Below, piece by piece: positions 53,590 through 62,952 of a DNA stretch of 64,000 nucleotides. This DNA is from Oleiphilaceae bacterium. Its GTDB lineage: Bacteria; Pseudomonadota; Gammaproteobacteria; Pseudomonadales; Oleiphilaceae. The notes under the pieces were generated by a model. It made no database searches. It was not told the DNA's origin and saw nothing but the letters and a program-made list of their open reading frames with translations. How positions within the stretch are numbered: the first letter of the stretch is position 1; every line of letters begins with the position of its first letter. The translations under genes and the position numbers were made by a program. The DNA lies in NCBI GenBank assembly GCA_022447365.1, contig JAKVBL010000005.1, forward strand, positions 62,001 to 126,000, given 5' to 3'.

Positions 53590-54840
53590 GTGTTACTAAG
53601 CAAATATTTCATTGGGAATATCGGTGTTCAAGTGGTCATAGCGATGCTTGTCGGCACGATGGTCGGTATCGCAAAGGGACCAGATGCCTCCATGTTTTCG
53701 CCGCTTGGCGCTATTTTTATTAATCTGATCAAAATGCTCGTTATTCCTTTAGTGGCGGTCGCATTGGTGGCCGGCGCAGCAGGTTTGGGTAAAAGTGCAA
53801 ACGCGGGCAAAGTGGGCTTAAGTACGCTTGCATTTTTTGGTGTGACTTCAGCCTTAGCTGTGACATTAGCATTAGGCATGGGTGCGATATTTGGCCCAGG
53901 CTTAGGGATTGATGTCTCATCGATAGAAGGAATGCTTTCTTCCGAGTATACCGATCAAGGTCAGTTGCCAACGTTCTGGGCAACGGTGATTGGAATGATT
54001 CCAACGAATATTTTCCAATCATTGAGTGATGCGAATATTCTTCAAATCTTGGTGTTTTGTTTGTTCTTCGGCATTGCTTTGTCAAAGCAAGAGGCCGAAA
54101 GACGCGAGCCCATATTGAATGGTGTGAATACAATTGTTGGTAGCTTGGTCTGGATGATTAACAAAATCATGCTCATCGCACCGCTCGGTGTATTTGGCTT
54201 GATGGCCGAAGCGGTTGGAACATTCGGCTTCAGTGCTTTGATGGTTGTGTTTAAACTGTTTGTTGTTTACGTGGCCGCGATTCTTATCTTTGGTTTTATT
54301 GTTTACCCATTGTTGGTGCATGTATTAACAAAAACGTCTGCTCGAAAATTCTTGGTAGCAATGAAAAAGCCCCAAGCGATCGCGCTATCGACATCATCCT
54401 CTATGGCGACTTTGCCTGTCACAATGGAGACAGTTGAAAACGAACTTGGCGTGAAAAATTCAACGGCATCATTTGTGTTGCCATTGGGCGCAACCGTGAA
54501 TATGTCTGGTAATGCTATTTACTACGGCCTTGTCGCGATCTTCTTTGCGCAGTTATTTAATGTGGATCTTTCTCTGACTGCATATGTGGCGATCGTACTC
54601 ACATCTGCCTTGGGTGCTGTTGGTCAAGCCGGTGTACCAGGGCCTTCATTCTTAGTGGTTGCGGTATTGCTAGCGGCGGGTATTCCTATCGAAGGTCTAC
54701 CTTTGTTGTTCGCACTTGATCGCATCTTCGACATGATTCGCACTGCCTTAAACATAACTGGCGATGCGGCATGTGCATTGATTATTGATGCGATTGCGGA
54801 AGTAGAACCTTCAGCAGAAGTTGTCGAAGCATCTAAGTAA
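53590..54840 (+). CDS. Dicarboxylate/amino acid:cation symporter
   Basis: 416 residues of the DAACS family (GltP/DctA). About eight helices; FINLIKMLVIPLVAVALVAG, the Ser-rich hairpin AIALSTSSSMATLPVTMET, and the NMSGNAIYYGLVAIFFAQ cation site, then LLFALDRIFDMIRTALNITGDAAC. The start is GTG with GAGGTAA upstream, as no ATG is nearer. Substrate (glutamate, aspartate or C4-dicarboxylate) cannot be separated here. Confidence 0.92.
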   Translation: MLLSKYFIGNIGVQVVIAMLVGTMVGIAKGPDASMFSPLGAIFINLIKMLVIPLVAVALVAGAAGLGKSANAGKVGLSTLAFFGVTSALAVTLALGMGAIFGPGLGIDVSSIEGMLSSEYTDQGQLPTFWATVIGMIPTNIFQSLSDANILQILVFCLFFGIALSKQEAERREPILNGVNTIVGSLVWMINKIMLIAPLGVFGLMAEAVGTFGFSALMVVFKLFVVYVAAILIFGFIVYPLLVHVLTKTSARKFLVAMKKPQAIALSTSSSMATLPVTMETVENELGVKNSTASFVLPLGATVNMSGNAIYYGLVAIFFAQLFNVDLSLTAYVAIVLTSALGAVGQAGVPGPSFLVVAVLLAAGIPIEGLPLLFALDRIFDMIRTALNITGDAACALIIDAIAEVEPSAEVVEASK

Positions 54841-55049
54841 TAAAACCTCCTCTGCGCTCTCATGCGAACATGGCTGTACAGTCTTGTCGTATGGGGCGCT
54901 TTTGCCTGTGATACATTTATTCTTATTAAATATTCAGATAGTGTTATCTACTTGATTAGATGATGATTTTTAATCTGGCGCATTTTTTAGCTAGACGGAA
55001 CTGTTGGTATAAAATTTATACTCTTGTATAAAAAATAGCAGAGGAAGAG

Positions 55050-55385
55050 ATGATGAAAGCACTAGGTATAACGGCGATGATTTTCGCGATAATCGCTATT
55101 CTCGTTCCAATTGTCGGTCCATACCTAACGTTAGTATGCGCATTGTTAGCTGCTTTTGCTGCAGGCCCAGGTTTAACTTTCGGTATTGTCGCTATCTTGC
55201 TTAATCTGTTGAACGTTATCTTTCTCTCTCCCTCTCTATGGCTCAGCGCGGGTATGGTTAGTGCAGATCAGTCGAATAATAGCGACGCAGTATTAGCCGG
55301 TATCGGAGTGATTTTTGTAGGAGCTCAAGTTGTTGCGTTAATAATTTTATCGATAGTACATATGTTGTGGAAGAAATCTGTATAG
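55050..55385 (+). CDS. Small membrane protein, unknown
   Basis: 111 residues with three likely membrane helices (IFAIIAILVPIVGPYLTL, GLTFGIVAILLNLLNVIF and VIFVGAQVVALIILSI). A GAGGAAGAG ribosome binding site supports the ATG. No family recognised. It stands alone. Confidence 0.65.
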   Translation: MMKALGITAMIFAIIAILVPIVGPYLTLVCALLAAFAAGPGLTFGIVAILLNLLNVIFLSPSLWLSAGMVSADQSNNSDAVLAGIGVIFVGAQVVALIILSIVHMLWKKSV

Positions 55386-55473
55386 AACTCAACATCACAT
55401 TTATCAGCGATGTTGCTCGCCTTGAAAGTAGCTCGGTATTTTGTTTTTGATTTAATCCAGAGAGTTATTTATT

Positions 55474-55689
55474 TTGAATAAAATCGATCCCAAGAAACTT
55501 TTGAATAGTAAGTGGACAGCCGTCAAACCGTTAAATAAAGAGAAGCATTTTATGGTTGCGGAAGTTGAGTTTGATGAAGAGGGAGAAGTTATCCATTGTT
55601 TGCTAGAAGCTATCATTTCTAGGCGGACTACAGCGATCGATTGGAGGCAGCTTCGAGATAAAACACTTTGGAAGCAGGGTTGGAAATAA
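55474..55689 (+). CDS. TIGR02450 Trp-rich small protein
   Basis: 71 residues: LLNSKWTAVKPLNKEKHFMVAEVEFDEE, ISRRTTAIDWRQLRDKTLWKQGW. This matches TIGR02450, a small Trp-rich family of unknown function. The start is TTG at 55474 with AGAG upstream; there is no ATG in the right place. It is close upstream of the dihydrofolate reductase-like gene. Confidence 0.8.
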   Translation: MNKIDPKKLLNSKWTAVKPLNKEKHFMVAEVEFDEEGEVIHCLLEAIISRRTTAIDWRQLRDKTLWKQGWK

Positions 55690-55705
55690 TCGTAGCGAGC
55701 CTTTT

Positions 55706-56257
55706 ATGAGCGAGCAAAACATCATGGATTCATCTGTTTTTATTGCAACGAGTTTGGATGGCTATATCGCACGACAAGATGGCAATCTTGATTGGCTAGA
55801 CAAAGCCAATGCTATCGTTCCCGAAGGCGAAGATTGCGGCTTCGTTGATTTTATTTCTACTGTTGATGTCTTGGTGATGGGTAGCAATACCTATGCGAAA
55901 GTGTTGTCTTTTGGCACTTGGCCTTATGAGATCCTAGTGATTGTTCTAAGCCAACGAGATCTTAGTGTTCCTAATGAGTTATCCGACCAGATTACTATCA
56001 GTAAAGAGGCTCCAGAAGATCTGGTTAAGCGCTTATCTGCAGCAGGAAAACAGCGTTTAAATATTGATGGTGCTTCGGTCATTCAAAGCTTTTTGTCTAA
56101 AGGATTAATCACAGATATGACGATCACCGCGATTCCGGTATTAATTGGAGAAGGGATCAGTTTGTTCGGCCGTACAGAGAAAGATATTGAGCTTGAGCAT
56201 ATATCGAGCAAGGCCTATGACTTTGGCTTTACCCAAACAAAGTATCTTGTGAAGTGA
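55706..56257 (+). CDS. Dihydrofolate reductase family protein (RibD C-terminal fold)
   Basis: 183 residues of the RibD_C/DHFR superfamily: FIATSLDGYIARQDGNLDWL, DVLVMGSNTYAKVL, NIDGASVIQSFLSKGLITDMTITAIPVLIGEGISLFG. NAD(P)H-dependent reductase of unknown substrate, common in bacteria. It is 16 bases after the small Trp-rich gene, so the two may be an operon. Confidence 0.88.
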   Translation: MSEQNIMDSSVFIATSLDGYIARQDGNLDWLDKANAIVPEGEDCGFVDFISTVDVLVMGSNTYAKVLSFGTWPYEILVIVLSQRDLSVPNELSDQITISKEAPEDLVKRLSAAGKQRLNIDGASVIQSFLSKGLITDMTITAIPVLIGEGISLFGRTEKDIELEHISSKAYDFGFTQTKYLVK

Positions 56258-56299
56258 TGAGTAGCTAAAAGGCTCTACACCAACTTTTCTTTTTGTATC

Positions 56300-56716
56300 T
56301 TAGTAATTCACTTTGCCACGCATGCTCTTCGTTTCTGAACGTTGCGTCTTTTTATCTAGGCGTTTCTTTTGCGAGCTTCGGGTTGGTTTGGTGGCTCGGC
56401 GTGTCTTTTGAACTACTGTCGCTTTTTGGATGATTCCAAGTAGGCGGTTCAAGGCTTCTTGTTTGTTCTTTTCTTGGGTTCGAAATTCTTGCGATTTGAT
56501 GATTAGGATGCCGTCTTTATTGATTCGGCTATCACTCAATGCGAGCAATCGTTCTTTATAGAAATCGGGTAAAGACGATTTCGGGATGTCAAAACGAAGA
56601 TGTATAGCGCTCGAGACTTTGTTGACGTTTTGACCTCCAGAACCCTGCGCACGAATCGCCGAGAAATCGAGCTCGTAGTCAGGGATTTGAACATTGTTTG
56701 AAATGACGAGAGGCAT
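56300..56716 (-). CDS. arfB: Alternative ribosome-rescue factor ArfB
   Basis: 138 residues of the YaeJ/ArfB family. The GGQ peptide-release motif is residues 27-29 within AQGSGGQNVNKVSSAIHLRF, and the C-terminal tail is very basic (KTRRATKPTRSSQKKRLDKKTQRSE), which enters the empty mRNA channel. It hydrolyses peptidyl-tRNA on stalled ribosomes, a back-up to trans-translation. Convergent with the previous gene; terminator hairpin lies upstream at 56737. Confidence 0.95.
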   Translation of the reverse strand: MPLVISNNVQIPDYELDFSAIRAQGSGGQNVNKVSSAIHLRFDIPKSSLPDFYKERLLALSDSRINKDGILIIKSQEFRTQEKNKQEALNRLLGIIQKATVVQKTRRATKPTRSSQKKRLDKKTQRSETKSMRGKVNY

Positions 56717-56736
56717 AACTGAGCCATGAATTACTT

Positions 56737-56764
56737 GGGGTCAGAGTAAAAGCACTCTGACCCC
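56737..56764 (-). terminator. Perfect 11-bp hairpin, dispersed element
   Basis: GGGGTCAGAGT and ACTCTGACCCC form an 11-base perfect stem around a 6-base loop. It follows the helicase stop by about 13 bases. The same GGGTCAGAGT arm appears at 10490 and 18016, so this may be a REP-like or mobile hairpin used as a terminator. Confidence 0.75.
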
Positions 56765-56777
56765 TATTTGGAGAATG

Positions 56778-57968
56778 TTATTTTTTCTTTTTCTTCTTCT
56801 TTTTGCCCGCAGCTTTGCCCGAAGACTTGAGCTTTTTAGGGCCCTTGTAGTTGCCTTCAAGCTCTTTGATTTTGCGACGATCAAAGCGTTGTTCTAAATA
56901 GCGTTCAATACTTGCCATAAGGTTGAATTCAGCCGCCTCAATGAGTGTCACGGCCGTACCTTTTTCACCTGCTCGACCCGTTCGACCAATACGGTGTACA
57001 TAGATATCACCACGGCGAGGCATTTGGAAGTTGATGACTAAATCCATGCCTTCGATGTCTAAACCACGCGCGGCAACGTCTGTTGCAATCAGTACTTTGA
57101 CTTGCTCACGACGCAGCTTGCTCATCACTAGATTACGCTGCTTTTGATCTTTATCACCATGCAGAATACCAGCACTAATATTTTGCTGTTGCATCACGCG
57201 ATAAACTTGGTCGGCTTGTTCTTTTGAATTACAGAACACCACACAGTGTTTGTATTCTTCGTTCTCAATAAGCCACTGAACCAGTTTGAATTTATGTGCC
57301 TTGTCGTCAGCAAAAATAATTTGCTGTGTGATGTCTTGGTGTTTGTCGCTCGTTTGGTAAAGCTCAAGTGTTTCAGGGTTTGTTAGCAAAGCTTCGGCAA
57401 GACCGCGTAAACTTTTATTTGCGAGTGTCGCTGAGAACATAGAGGTTTGCATACGCGCTAAACAATGTTCCGCAATCGATAACACTTCATCACTAAAGCC
57501 CATGTCGAGTAGGCGGTCTGCTTCATCAAGAATCAGCGCTTCAATACTGCTTAAATCAAAGTCGTCACGCGTGACAACTTCTGATAAACGACCCGGCGTC
57601 GCGATGATGATTTGAGGTGAATTTTTTACCAACTCAATTTGTTTTTTGATATCTGTTCCACCGCTGACAATACCGAAGGTGAGATCGGTAAAACGACCTA
57701 GTTGTTTAGCTTGACGAAGAACTTGCTGAGCAAGTTCGCGCGTAGGTACAAGAATTAATGCCAGCGGTTCGCCTTGGTCGCGTCCAAGCAAACGTTCAAA
57801 CGTTGGGAGTAAGTAAGCCGCTGTTTTACCGCTACCGGTTTCTGCACTCACGAACAGGTCTTGGCCATCAAGGGCGGGTTCAAAACAGGCTTCTTGCACC
57901 GCTGTCGGCGATTGAAAACCAGCTTCTTTTACTGCGTCGAGCAGTTGTTCGTCTAAGTCTAAAAACAC
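56778..57968 (-). CDS. DEAD-box RNA helicase, SrmB-like
   Basis: 396 residues. Motifs: Q-motif GFQSPTAVQ, I AETGSGKT, Ia PTRELA, Ib TPGR, II DEAD, III SAT, IV VVFC, V ATDVAARGLD, VI HRIGRTGRAG, all intact. The C-terminal tail is short and ends in a run of lysines (KSSGKAAGKKKK), giving basic RNA binding. It resembles SrmB (50S assembly) most, but assignment beyond DEAD-box is uncertain. The promoter lies in the 300-base interval toward 58269. Confidence 0.88.
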   Translation of the reverse strand: MFLDLDEQLLDAVKEAGFQSPTAVQEACFEPALDGQDLFVSAETGSGKTAAYLLPTFERLLGRDQGEPLALILVPTRELAQQVLRQAKQLGRFTDLTFGIVSGGTDIKKQIELVKNSPQIIIATPGRLSEVVTRDDFDLSSIEALILDEADRLLDMGFSDEVLSIAEHCLARMQTSMFSATLANKSLRGLAEALLTNPETLELYQTSDKHQDITQQIIFADDKAHKFKLVQWLIENEEYKHCVVFCNSKEQADQVYRVMQQQNISAGILHGDKDQKQRNLVMSKLRREQVKVLIATDVAARGLDIEGMDLVINFQMPRRGDIYVHRIGRTGRAGEKGTAVTLIEAAEFNLMASIERYLEQRFDRRKIKELEGNYKGPKKLKSSGKAAGKKKKKKKK

Positions 57969-58269
57969 GGTTAAAACTCACGTCATTGAAAGAAAGGCAG
58001 CGGCGCATGATGCGTTACTGTAGATGGGCGGAATACTAGCAGATAAACGGATCTGATGTGTGTTTAATCAAGATCGCGGTGCTCTTGATTCAATCTTTTT
58101 CATTGTTCGTGTTTCTCAAGACATTCTCCCATTTATTGTTCTGGTTGTTTTTTGAACACTTTGTCGCAAAACATAAGTTTGCCTCTTCCATAACGTGTCC
58201 GCCCATTCCATTCTAATCATTGCTTTCTATTCGAAGGCTCGAATAAAAATAAAAGAATGGAGAATTATA
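57969..58269. other. Divergent promoter interval with inverted repeat
   Basis: 301 bases without a supported gene. AATCAAGA at 58066-58073 and TCTTGATT at 58083-58090 form an 8-base perfect inverted repeat followed by CAATCTTTTT on the plus strand. It may be an operator or an RNA terminator for an unseen small transcript. The nuclease ATG is preceded by GGAG at 58258-58261. Confidence 0.5.
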
Positions 58270-59421
58270 ATGAAGTCAAAACTATTAGCGGGTGTGCTCG
58301 CGCTAGGCTTAGCGGCACCTTTAGCGTTTGCTGATGATGAGAAAATCAAAGTCTTGTCTCGTAATGTTTACCTTGGCGCAGATATCTTTCCGGTACTCGC
58401 TGCAGCCCAAGATCCTGATCCACTTGCTGTACCCCTTGCGGTTACTGAAGTTTTTCAAACTGCACAAGCAACAAACTTCCCTGAGCGTGCTGGTGCATTA
58501 GCGGATGAAATTGCGAGCCGTAAGCCTCACGTCATTGGCCTACAAGAAGTATCTATTTGGAGTACGCAAATTCCGGGTGACTTTTTGATAGGGAACCCTG
58601 CTCAAGCTTCCGACGTTGTTTATGATTTTCTAGAAATTCTTATGGCGAATTTAGAAGCGCGTAGATTAAGTTACGAAGTGGCAGCGTCTGTCGATAATGC
58701 CGATATTGAGTTGCCATTCGTTGCGGGTATTACTGCGGAAGGCCCGATCTTGGGAGATGTTCGTCTACAAGATAGAGATATTGTTCTCGTGCGTAAGAAA
58801 GTTAGCTACTCAAATGCTTTAAGCGGAAACTTTACGGTCAATGGTGTGGTCGACATTAATGGCGTACAGGCCTCATTTACGCGTGGTTATAACATCTTAG
58901 ATGTGAACGTGAAGGGCGCAGACTACCGTATCGTGAACACGCATTTGGAAGTCGGCGGTTCAGAGCCGTTTAAGTCTTTGCAAGCCGTTCAAATGAATGA
59001 GTTGCTTCAAATTGTTGATGCGACAAGCTCAGACACTAACCCAATAATTATGCTTGGTGACTTTAATAGTGACCCTCGTGACACGCCGTTTGAGTCTGCA
59101 TCAGGTATTCCAGGCTTAGATGGATTGCCATTGGTACCTCCTTATCTTCAGGCTACTGGAACAGGCTATGGTGATACTTGGCTGATGCAAGATAAGATTC
59201 GTGGTGAAGGTCTTACGTGCTGCTTTGATGATGCTGTATCAGATGAAACGGCAACCTTATCATCACGTATTGATCATGTATTCTTGAAGCTTAATGGAAG
59301 TGAGCTTGAGCGTGTGAAGGTAAAAGTTTTGGGCGATTCATCGGCGGATATGACCGATACCAGTAACTTGTATCCTTCGGATCATGCGGGTGTATTCGCG
59401 AAGATTCGTTTTGACGATTAG
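58270..59421 (+). CDS. Secreted endonuclease/exonuclease/phosphatase-family protein
   Basis: 383 residues with a cleavable signal (KSKLLAGVLALGLAAPLAFA). EEP fold landmarks are VLSRNVYLGADI, IGLQEVSIWS (metal Glu), VNTHLEV, MLGDFNSDPRD (catalytic Asp/Asn) and YPSDHAGVFA (catalytic Asp-His). Secreted DNase-like or phosphodiesterase; a substrate cannot be assigned. A CCFDD segment adds two Cys, possibly a disulfide. A strong terminator follows. Confidence 0.88.
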   Translation: MKSKLLAGVLALGLAAPLAFADDEKIKVLSRNVYLGADIFPVLAAAQDPDPLAVPLAVTEVFQTAQATNFPERAGALADEIASRKPHVIGLQEVSIWSTQIPGDFLIGNPAQASDVVYDFLEILMANLEARRLSYEVAASVDNADIELPFVAGITAEGPILGDVRLQDRDIVLVRKKVSYSNALSGNFTVNGVVDINGVQASFTRGYNILDVNVKGADYRIVNTHLEVGGSEPFKSLQAVQMNELLQIVDATSSDTNPIIMLGDFNSDPRDTPFESASGIPGLDGLPLVPPYLQATGTGYGDTWLMQDKIRGEGLTCCFDDAVSDETATLSSRIDHVFLKLNGSELERVKVKVLGDSSADMTDTSNLYPSDHAGVFAKIRFDD

Positions 59422-59430
59422 CACCAATAA

Positions 59431-59454
59431 AGAGAGCGAGATTCCTCGCTCTCT
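59431..59454 (+). terminator. Terminator after the EEP gene
   Basis: AGAGAGCGAG, loop ATTC, CTCGCTCTCT, a 10-base perfect stem ten bases after the stop, with a following TCTTAG. Confidence 0.85.
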
Positions 59455-59493
59455 TCTTAGCTTTCTATTTTTACCTTAATTTGATTAAACGCA

Positions 59494-59916
59494 TTAGCCG
59501 ATTAGCGTCGAGATTAGGGCGATCATCAAATACCCGTAACCTAGCGTGGCAGGAAGAAAACCCAGTAAGGTTTTGACTTTGTCGGCAAAGGTTTTGGGGT
59601 TTGCGAGTTCGGGCTTAATCGCCAAAATGATAAAACCGAAAGGGTTGTAGAGTGAGCCAACACAGAGCAAGACGATGACCCAGCTCGGTAGCACTATCTC
59701 AAATCGTTCTTGTAAGAAGAATGCTGCAACTAACAGGATAAACATCAGCATGTAATCGATATGTGCACGAATGAGCTGATGGGTCGCAGGGAAGATCTTT
59801 TTCAGTGAACTCATCTTGGCATAAAGAATCAGCGAGGAAAGCCATGCTAAGCCAAGAGACATGAGCATACAGATGGCGCCAGTGATGAGCAGTAAATTTG
59901 GATTGGATAGGTTCAT
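59494..59916 (-). CDS. Four-helix membrane protein, unknown
   Basis: 140 residues, four hydrophobic helices (GAICMLMSLGLAWLSSLIL, HIDYMLMFILLVAAFFL, VLLCVGSLYNPFGFIIL and GYGYLMIALISTLIG). No family recognised. It is encoded just before the propeller-like protein gene and in the same direction. Confidence 0.7.
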   Translation of the reverse strand: MNLSNPNLLLITGAICMLMSLGLAWLSSLILYAKMSSLKKIFPATHQLIRAHIDYMLMFILLVAAFFLQERFEIVLPSWVIVLLCVGSLYNPFGFIILAIKPELANPKTFADKVKTLLGFLPATLGYGYLMIALISTLIG

Positions 59917-59965
59917 TATTGTTATTCGCTTTTAGATAGGGTGCTTAGAATTTGCTTAGGGTTAT

Positions 59966-60850
59966 TTACTCATACTCATCGCTTTTAGTTCTCTTATAAA
60001 AATTAATGAGCTGAGAAACGAAGAACGGTTTTTCAGAGATCGATATCAAATCGCCTTCCTGCGTAAAGGCAATGGCTTCAGCCTGTGGTTCAGGACTTGT
60101 GTCTAATAATTGTGGTGGAGTCGTGAGTAAGCGTTCTTCAACACTCAAATCACTTACGGGCCAAAAATAAATCTGCGGGTAAGTGCGTAGGGCGATCTCA
60201 CCATTTCGGATGTCTCCAGCCGTAATGTTTTTTATCGCGATCTTGCCAATGGATTCTGCAGTCAGCGACGAATTGCCCTTAAACTCAAAACGATAAAGAA
60301 GGTTGTTGTCTTCTCGTTTACTGAGTAGATACACGTTTTTTCCGTCGGCCATTAAGGTTTCTGCATCGCGCGGGCCCTCTTGATAAGAAAGCGTCATTCG
60401 CTCTGGCGCGAGCTGCATAATACTATCAGTCTCAAATTTTGGCTCTAGGATGCGGTAGATAAATAGCTCTGAGCGAACAGCGCGATTGTCGCCGATATCG
60501 GCGATCAAGATATAGGTTTTACCTTGGATCTGTTGGATCGCAATGTCTTCAAAGTCTTTGTTTTTTGTGTTTTTTAATTCAACCTCTAATTTGACTTCAC
60601 CCGTTGAAGGATCAAGTAAATAGATACTTGGGTCATTGCCGCTATCGTTATGCGCCCAATAGAGCCCTTCATTTTTATGGCTTGCTACTAAACCTGAAAG
60701 CTCAGCCAACTTGCTTGATCGTACTTTCGAGAGCACCTTTGCCTTTTCAAAGCTCGGTGACCATTCAATCGTAGATTCATCCGCAAATGAATAAGCACTA
60801 AATACCAGTAAGGCGAGGATGAGTATTAAGGGTTTTGATGTTGTTCGCAT
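59966..60850 (-). CDS. Secreted beta-propeller-like protein
   Basis: 294 residues from ATG 60850, with a cleavable signal (LILILALLVFSAYSFA). Repeated strands with LVASHKNEGLYWAHNDSGNDPSIYLLD, DFEDIAIQQIQGKTYILIADIGDN and DAETLMADGKNVYLLSK resemble phytase-like or SdiA-regulated propellers, with Asp-rich loops that could bind calcium. It is next to the PA2778-like protease gene, 11 bases downstream of it. Confidence 0.7.
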   Translation of the reverse strand: MRTTSKPLILILALLVFSAYSFADESTIEWSPSFEKAKVLSKVRSSKLAELSGLVASHKNEGLYWAHNDSGNDPSIYLLDPSTGEVKLEVELKNTKNKDFEDIAIQQIQGKTYILIADIGDNRAVRSELFIYRILEPKFETDSIMQLAPERMTLSYQEGPRDAETLMADGKNVYLLSKREDNNLLYRFEFKGNSSLTAESIGKIAIKNITAGDIRNGEIALRTYPQIYFWPVSDLSVEERLLTTPPQLLDTSPEPQAEAIAFTQEGDLISISEKPFFVSQLINFYKRTKSDEYE

Positions 60851-60861
60851 ATGAATCTTAA

Positions 60862-61875
60862 CTACTGAATGGGACAGTTCGGAAGTACTGCGCACTGCAC
60901 GGTTGGTTCAGAATTAGCGTTTAGCATCGCTTCAATGTCTTTGCTCGAGCTCTTGAAGTTCTGTTCTTTTGGCGCGAGTGCGAGAGCACATTGCACTGCT
61001 TGAGTTGCATTGTCGCAAGATAGCTCTGCCAAGGCATAGGCTAAGTTATTCCAATAACTTGCGATGTTCGGCGTTTTAAGGATGGCTTCTAAATACATGG
61101 TTTGTGCTTCTTCGAATTCATTGAGCTGGTAGAGCAGATTGGCCAAACCAAAATTGAATGTGCTTTGCCCGGGCCATACTTCCTTTGCATGGTAATACGC
61201 ATCCACGGCAGTGGACGTCTGCCCAACTTCAATAAGTTCTTCTAGGGTCTTTTGATAAGGCAATGGTGACGCCGTGGCGGGGACTTTGTGCGGCGGCAAA
61301 ATGACAATCGCCCAACTCGGCGCATTGTTGGCCCATGTGCGTTCAAATGTGCCAAGAGCAATAGTTGTGTTTGCTTCGAGCCCACTGTGCAAAGTCACTG
61401 TTTTATCATCAAGGTCATAACCAACTACTAAAGCGTAGTGCCATACAGGATGGCTTCCGAGCGCAAGGTTTTGTAGCACTAAAACTGGATTGCCCCTAGA
61501 AACCTCGTGAAATACGGATTTCATAGTTGGAGCGAGTTCGTAGGGAATTAACTCAAAGCGGCGAGCTGCAGCTTTAAGCTCTATTTGAAAGCTTCCTTGA
61601 CGCTCTGGCACGTAGACCATATTCACAAGCGTTGAGAGTTCAGGATTCAAGCCTTGAGCTTGTAGCATCATGCTCAGCGCGGCTGGGCCACAGAAATAAT
61701 CTTCTTGGGTGACAAACGGCACATCAAGTTGATGCTGACGGGGAATGTCAGAGCTTATCTCAGACATAAGTGCGCGAGACTGCGGATAGCTAGCACAACC
61801 GCTTATTACTGCACTCAAGAACATAATCAAAAACGCCAGCTTTAAGCTGGCGTAAGAGGGGTGGCTTAAGGTCAT
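60862..61875 (-). CDS. PA2778-family C39-like cysteine peptidase with TPR
   Basis: 337 residues, lipobox Ile-Ser-Gly-Cys, then a C39-like papain fold: LDVPFVTQEDYFCGPAALSMML (catalytic Cys in the CGPAAL motif), WHYALVVGYD (catalytic His) and HSG. TPR-like repeats follow at about residues 215-320 (NFGLANLLYQLNEFEEAQTMY). PA2778 is normally next to a PA2779-family gene; here that gene is 13 bases upstream. Confidence 0.9.
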   Translation of the reverse strand: MTLSHPSYASLKLAFLIMFLSAVISGCASYPQSRALMSEISSDIPRQHQLDVPFVTQEDYFCGPAALSMMLQAQGLNPELSTLVNMVYVPERQGSFQIELKAAARRFELIPYELAPTMKSVFHEVSRGNPVLVLQNLALGSHPVWHYALVVGYDLDDKTVTLHSGLEANTTIALGTFERTWANNAPSWAIVILPPHKVPATASPLPYQKTLEELIEVGQTSTAVDAYYHAKEVWPGQSTFNFGLANLLYQLNEFEEAQTMYLEAILKTPNIASYWNNLAYALAELSCDNATQAVQCALALAPKEQNFKSSSKDIEAMLNANSEPTVQCAVLPNCPIQ

Positions 61876-61888
61876 TGGAGCCTACTGA

Positions 61889-62296
61889 TTAATACTGAAT
61901 CGTTTTAATTGCGGGGAAGAAATCGACTGTACCGAGTAAGTCCAAGACAATCATAAGCAATAAAACGAAGACAATTAAAGCGAATACACCAATGCCGCCA
62001 GCAGGTAATTCGTCAATTTGTGCATTAAATGCACTGAGTTCTTCTGCTGTCATGTTTGCGACGCGTTGCTCTAGTTCAGCCGCGTCGACACCAAGTGCCG
62101 CTAGCGCTTGTTTCGCATCATCTGCTTGAAGGCGATCTAGAATTTGGCTGCGCTCAATTTCCGCTGTTTGTAACTGAATAATTTGATCCGTTCCCACCAT
62201 GCCTGCTGTTGCTGTGGAAAGCGGTAAAAACGAGACAATAAGAAGAAGGCATAGAGCCCGAACTGAGCGAACACTAAGAGAGCGAAAATACGACAT
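61889..62296 (-). CDS. PA2779-family membrane protein
   Basis: 135 residues with a signal peptide, an Ala/Leu/Glu-rich central region (TAEIERSQILDRLQADDAKQ) and a C-terminal membrane helix (GVFALIVFVLLLMIVLDLLG). The order matches the PA2779 family of unknown function, always paired with PA2778. It is probably the first gene of the minus-strand group running down to 59966. Confidence 0.9.
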   Translation of the reverse strand: MSYFRSLSVRSVRALCLLLIVSFLPLSTATAGMVGTDQIIQLQTAEIERSQILDRLQADDAKQALAALGVDAAELEQRVANMTAEELSAFNAQIDELPAGGIGVFALIVFVLLLMIVLDLLGTVDFFPAIKTIQY

Positions 62297-62367
62297 AAAT
62301 CACCTTGATAGACTTTTGTTGTGTTATAGCATCCTAGAATAAGTCAGCTGAGGTGCGAATTAAAGAT

Positions 62368-62379
62368 GAAATATGTTTC
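62368..62379 (+). promoter_or_regulatory. Possible LacI-type operator
   Basis: GAAATATGTTTC is a 12-base palindrome-like site about 130 bases before rbsD and resembles LacI/RbsR-family operators, but the match is weak. Confidence 0.3.
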
Positions 62380-62510
62380 GTTGTTTTAAGGATCTTTCGT
62401 TTGTAACTCTCTCGAAAATTCTCTCAAACAAATTTTTACGTAAGAGCTAAGCAATACAAAAACTAACGACTACGCTTAAGGGCGCAAAAAAGCTTGCTTG
62501 GGAAAACATA

Positions 62511-62930
62511 ATGAAGAAAGGCGCTCTTCTTAACTCTGACGTTTCACATCTCATTGCCAGTATGGGACATGGTGATGAAATGACGATAGCCGATGCCGGT
62601 TTACCGATCCCTGATGACGTAGAACGTATCGATTTGGCATTAACGCATGGCGTACCGAGCTTTGAGGATACAGTGCGAACGGTTCTATCGGAACTGCAAG
62701 TCGAGGCGGTGTTCATCGCGCATGAAATAAAAGAGCATAACCCTTCTGCCCACCAGATTTTGGAAGGCTTACTTGATGATGCAGAGCGTGATCAAGGCGC
62801 TGATATTTCTCGTCATTATGTTAGTCATGAGGAGTTCAAAGACATAAGTTGCGATAGTTTAGCGGTCGTTCGGACGGGCGAGTGCAGCCCATATGCCAAT
62901 GTCATATTTCAATCAGGCGTTGTGTTTTGA
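62511..62930 (+). CDS. rbsD: D-ribose pyranase
   Basis: 139 residues of Rbs[35 protein letters not shown] with the catalytic His, and HAIKEHN-like [10 protein letters not shown] and [20 protein letters not shown] with the usual Tyr. It interconverts beta-pyranose and beta-furanose forms of ribose, as the first gene of a ribose transport operon. Confidence 0.95.
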   Translation: MKKGALLNSDVSHLIASMGHGDEMTIADAGLPIPDDVERIDLALTHGVPSFEDTVRTVLSELQVEAVFIAHEIKEHNPSAHQILEGLLDDAERDQGADISRHYVSHEEFKDISCDSLAVVRTGECSPYANVIFQSGVVF

Positions 62931-62952
62931 GTGCAGCGCTCTTAGGGATGGG

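Noticed and set aside
53741..54133. Antisense 130-residue ORF within the symporter gene
   Set aside because: Complement of conserved transporter sequence, no motif and no ribosome site.
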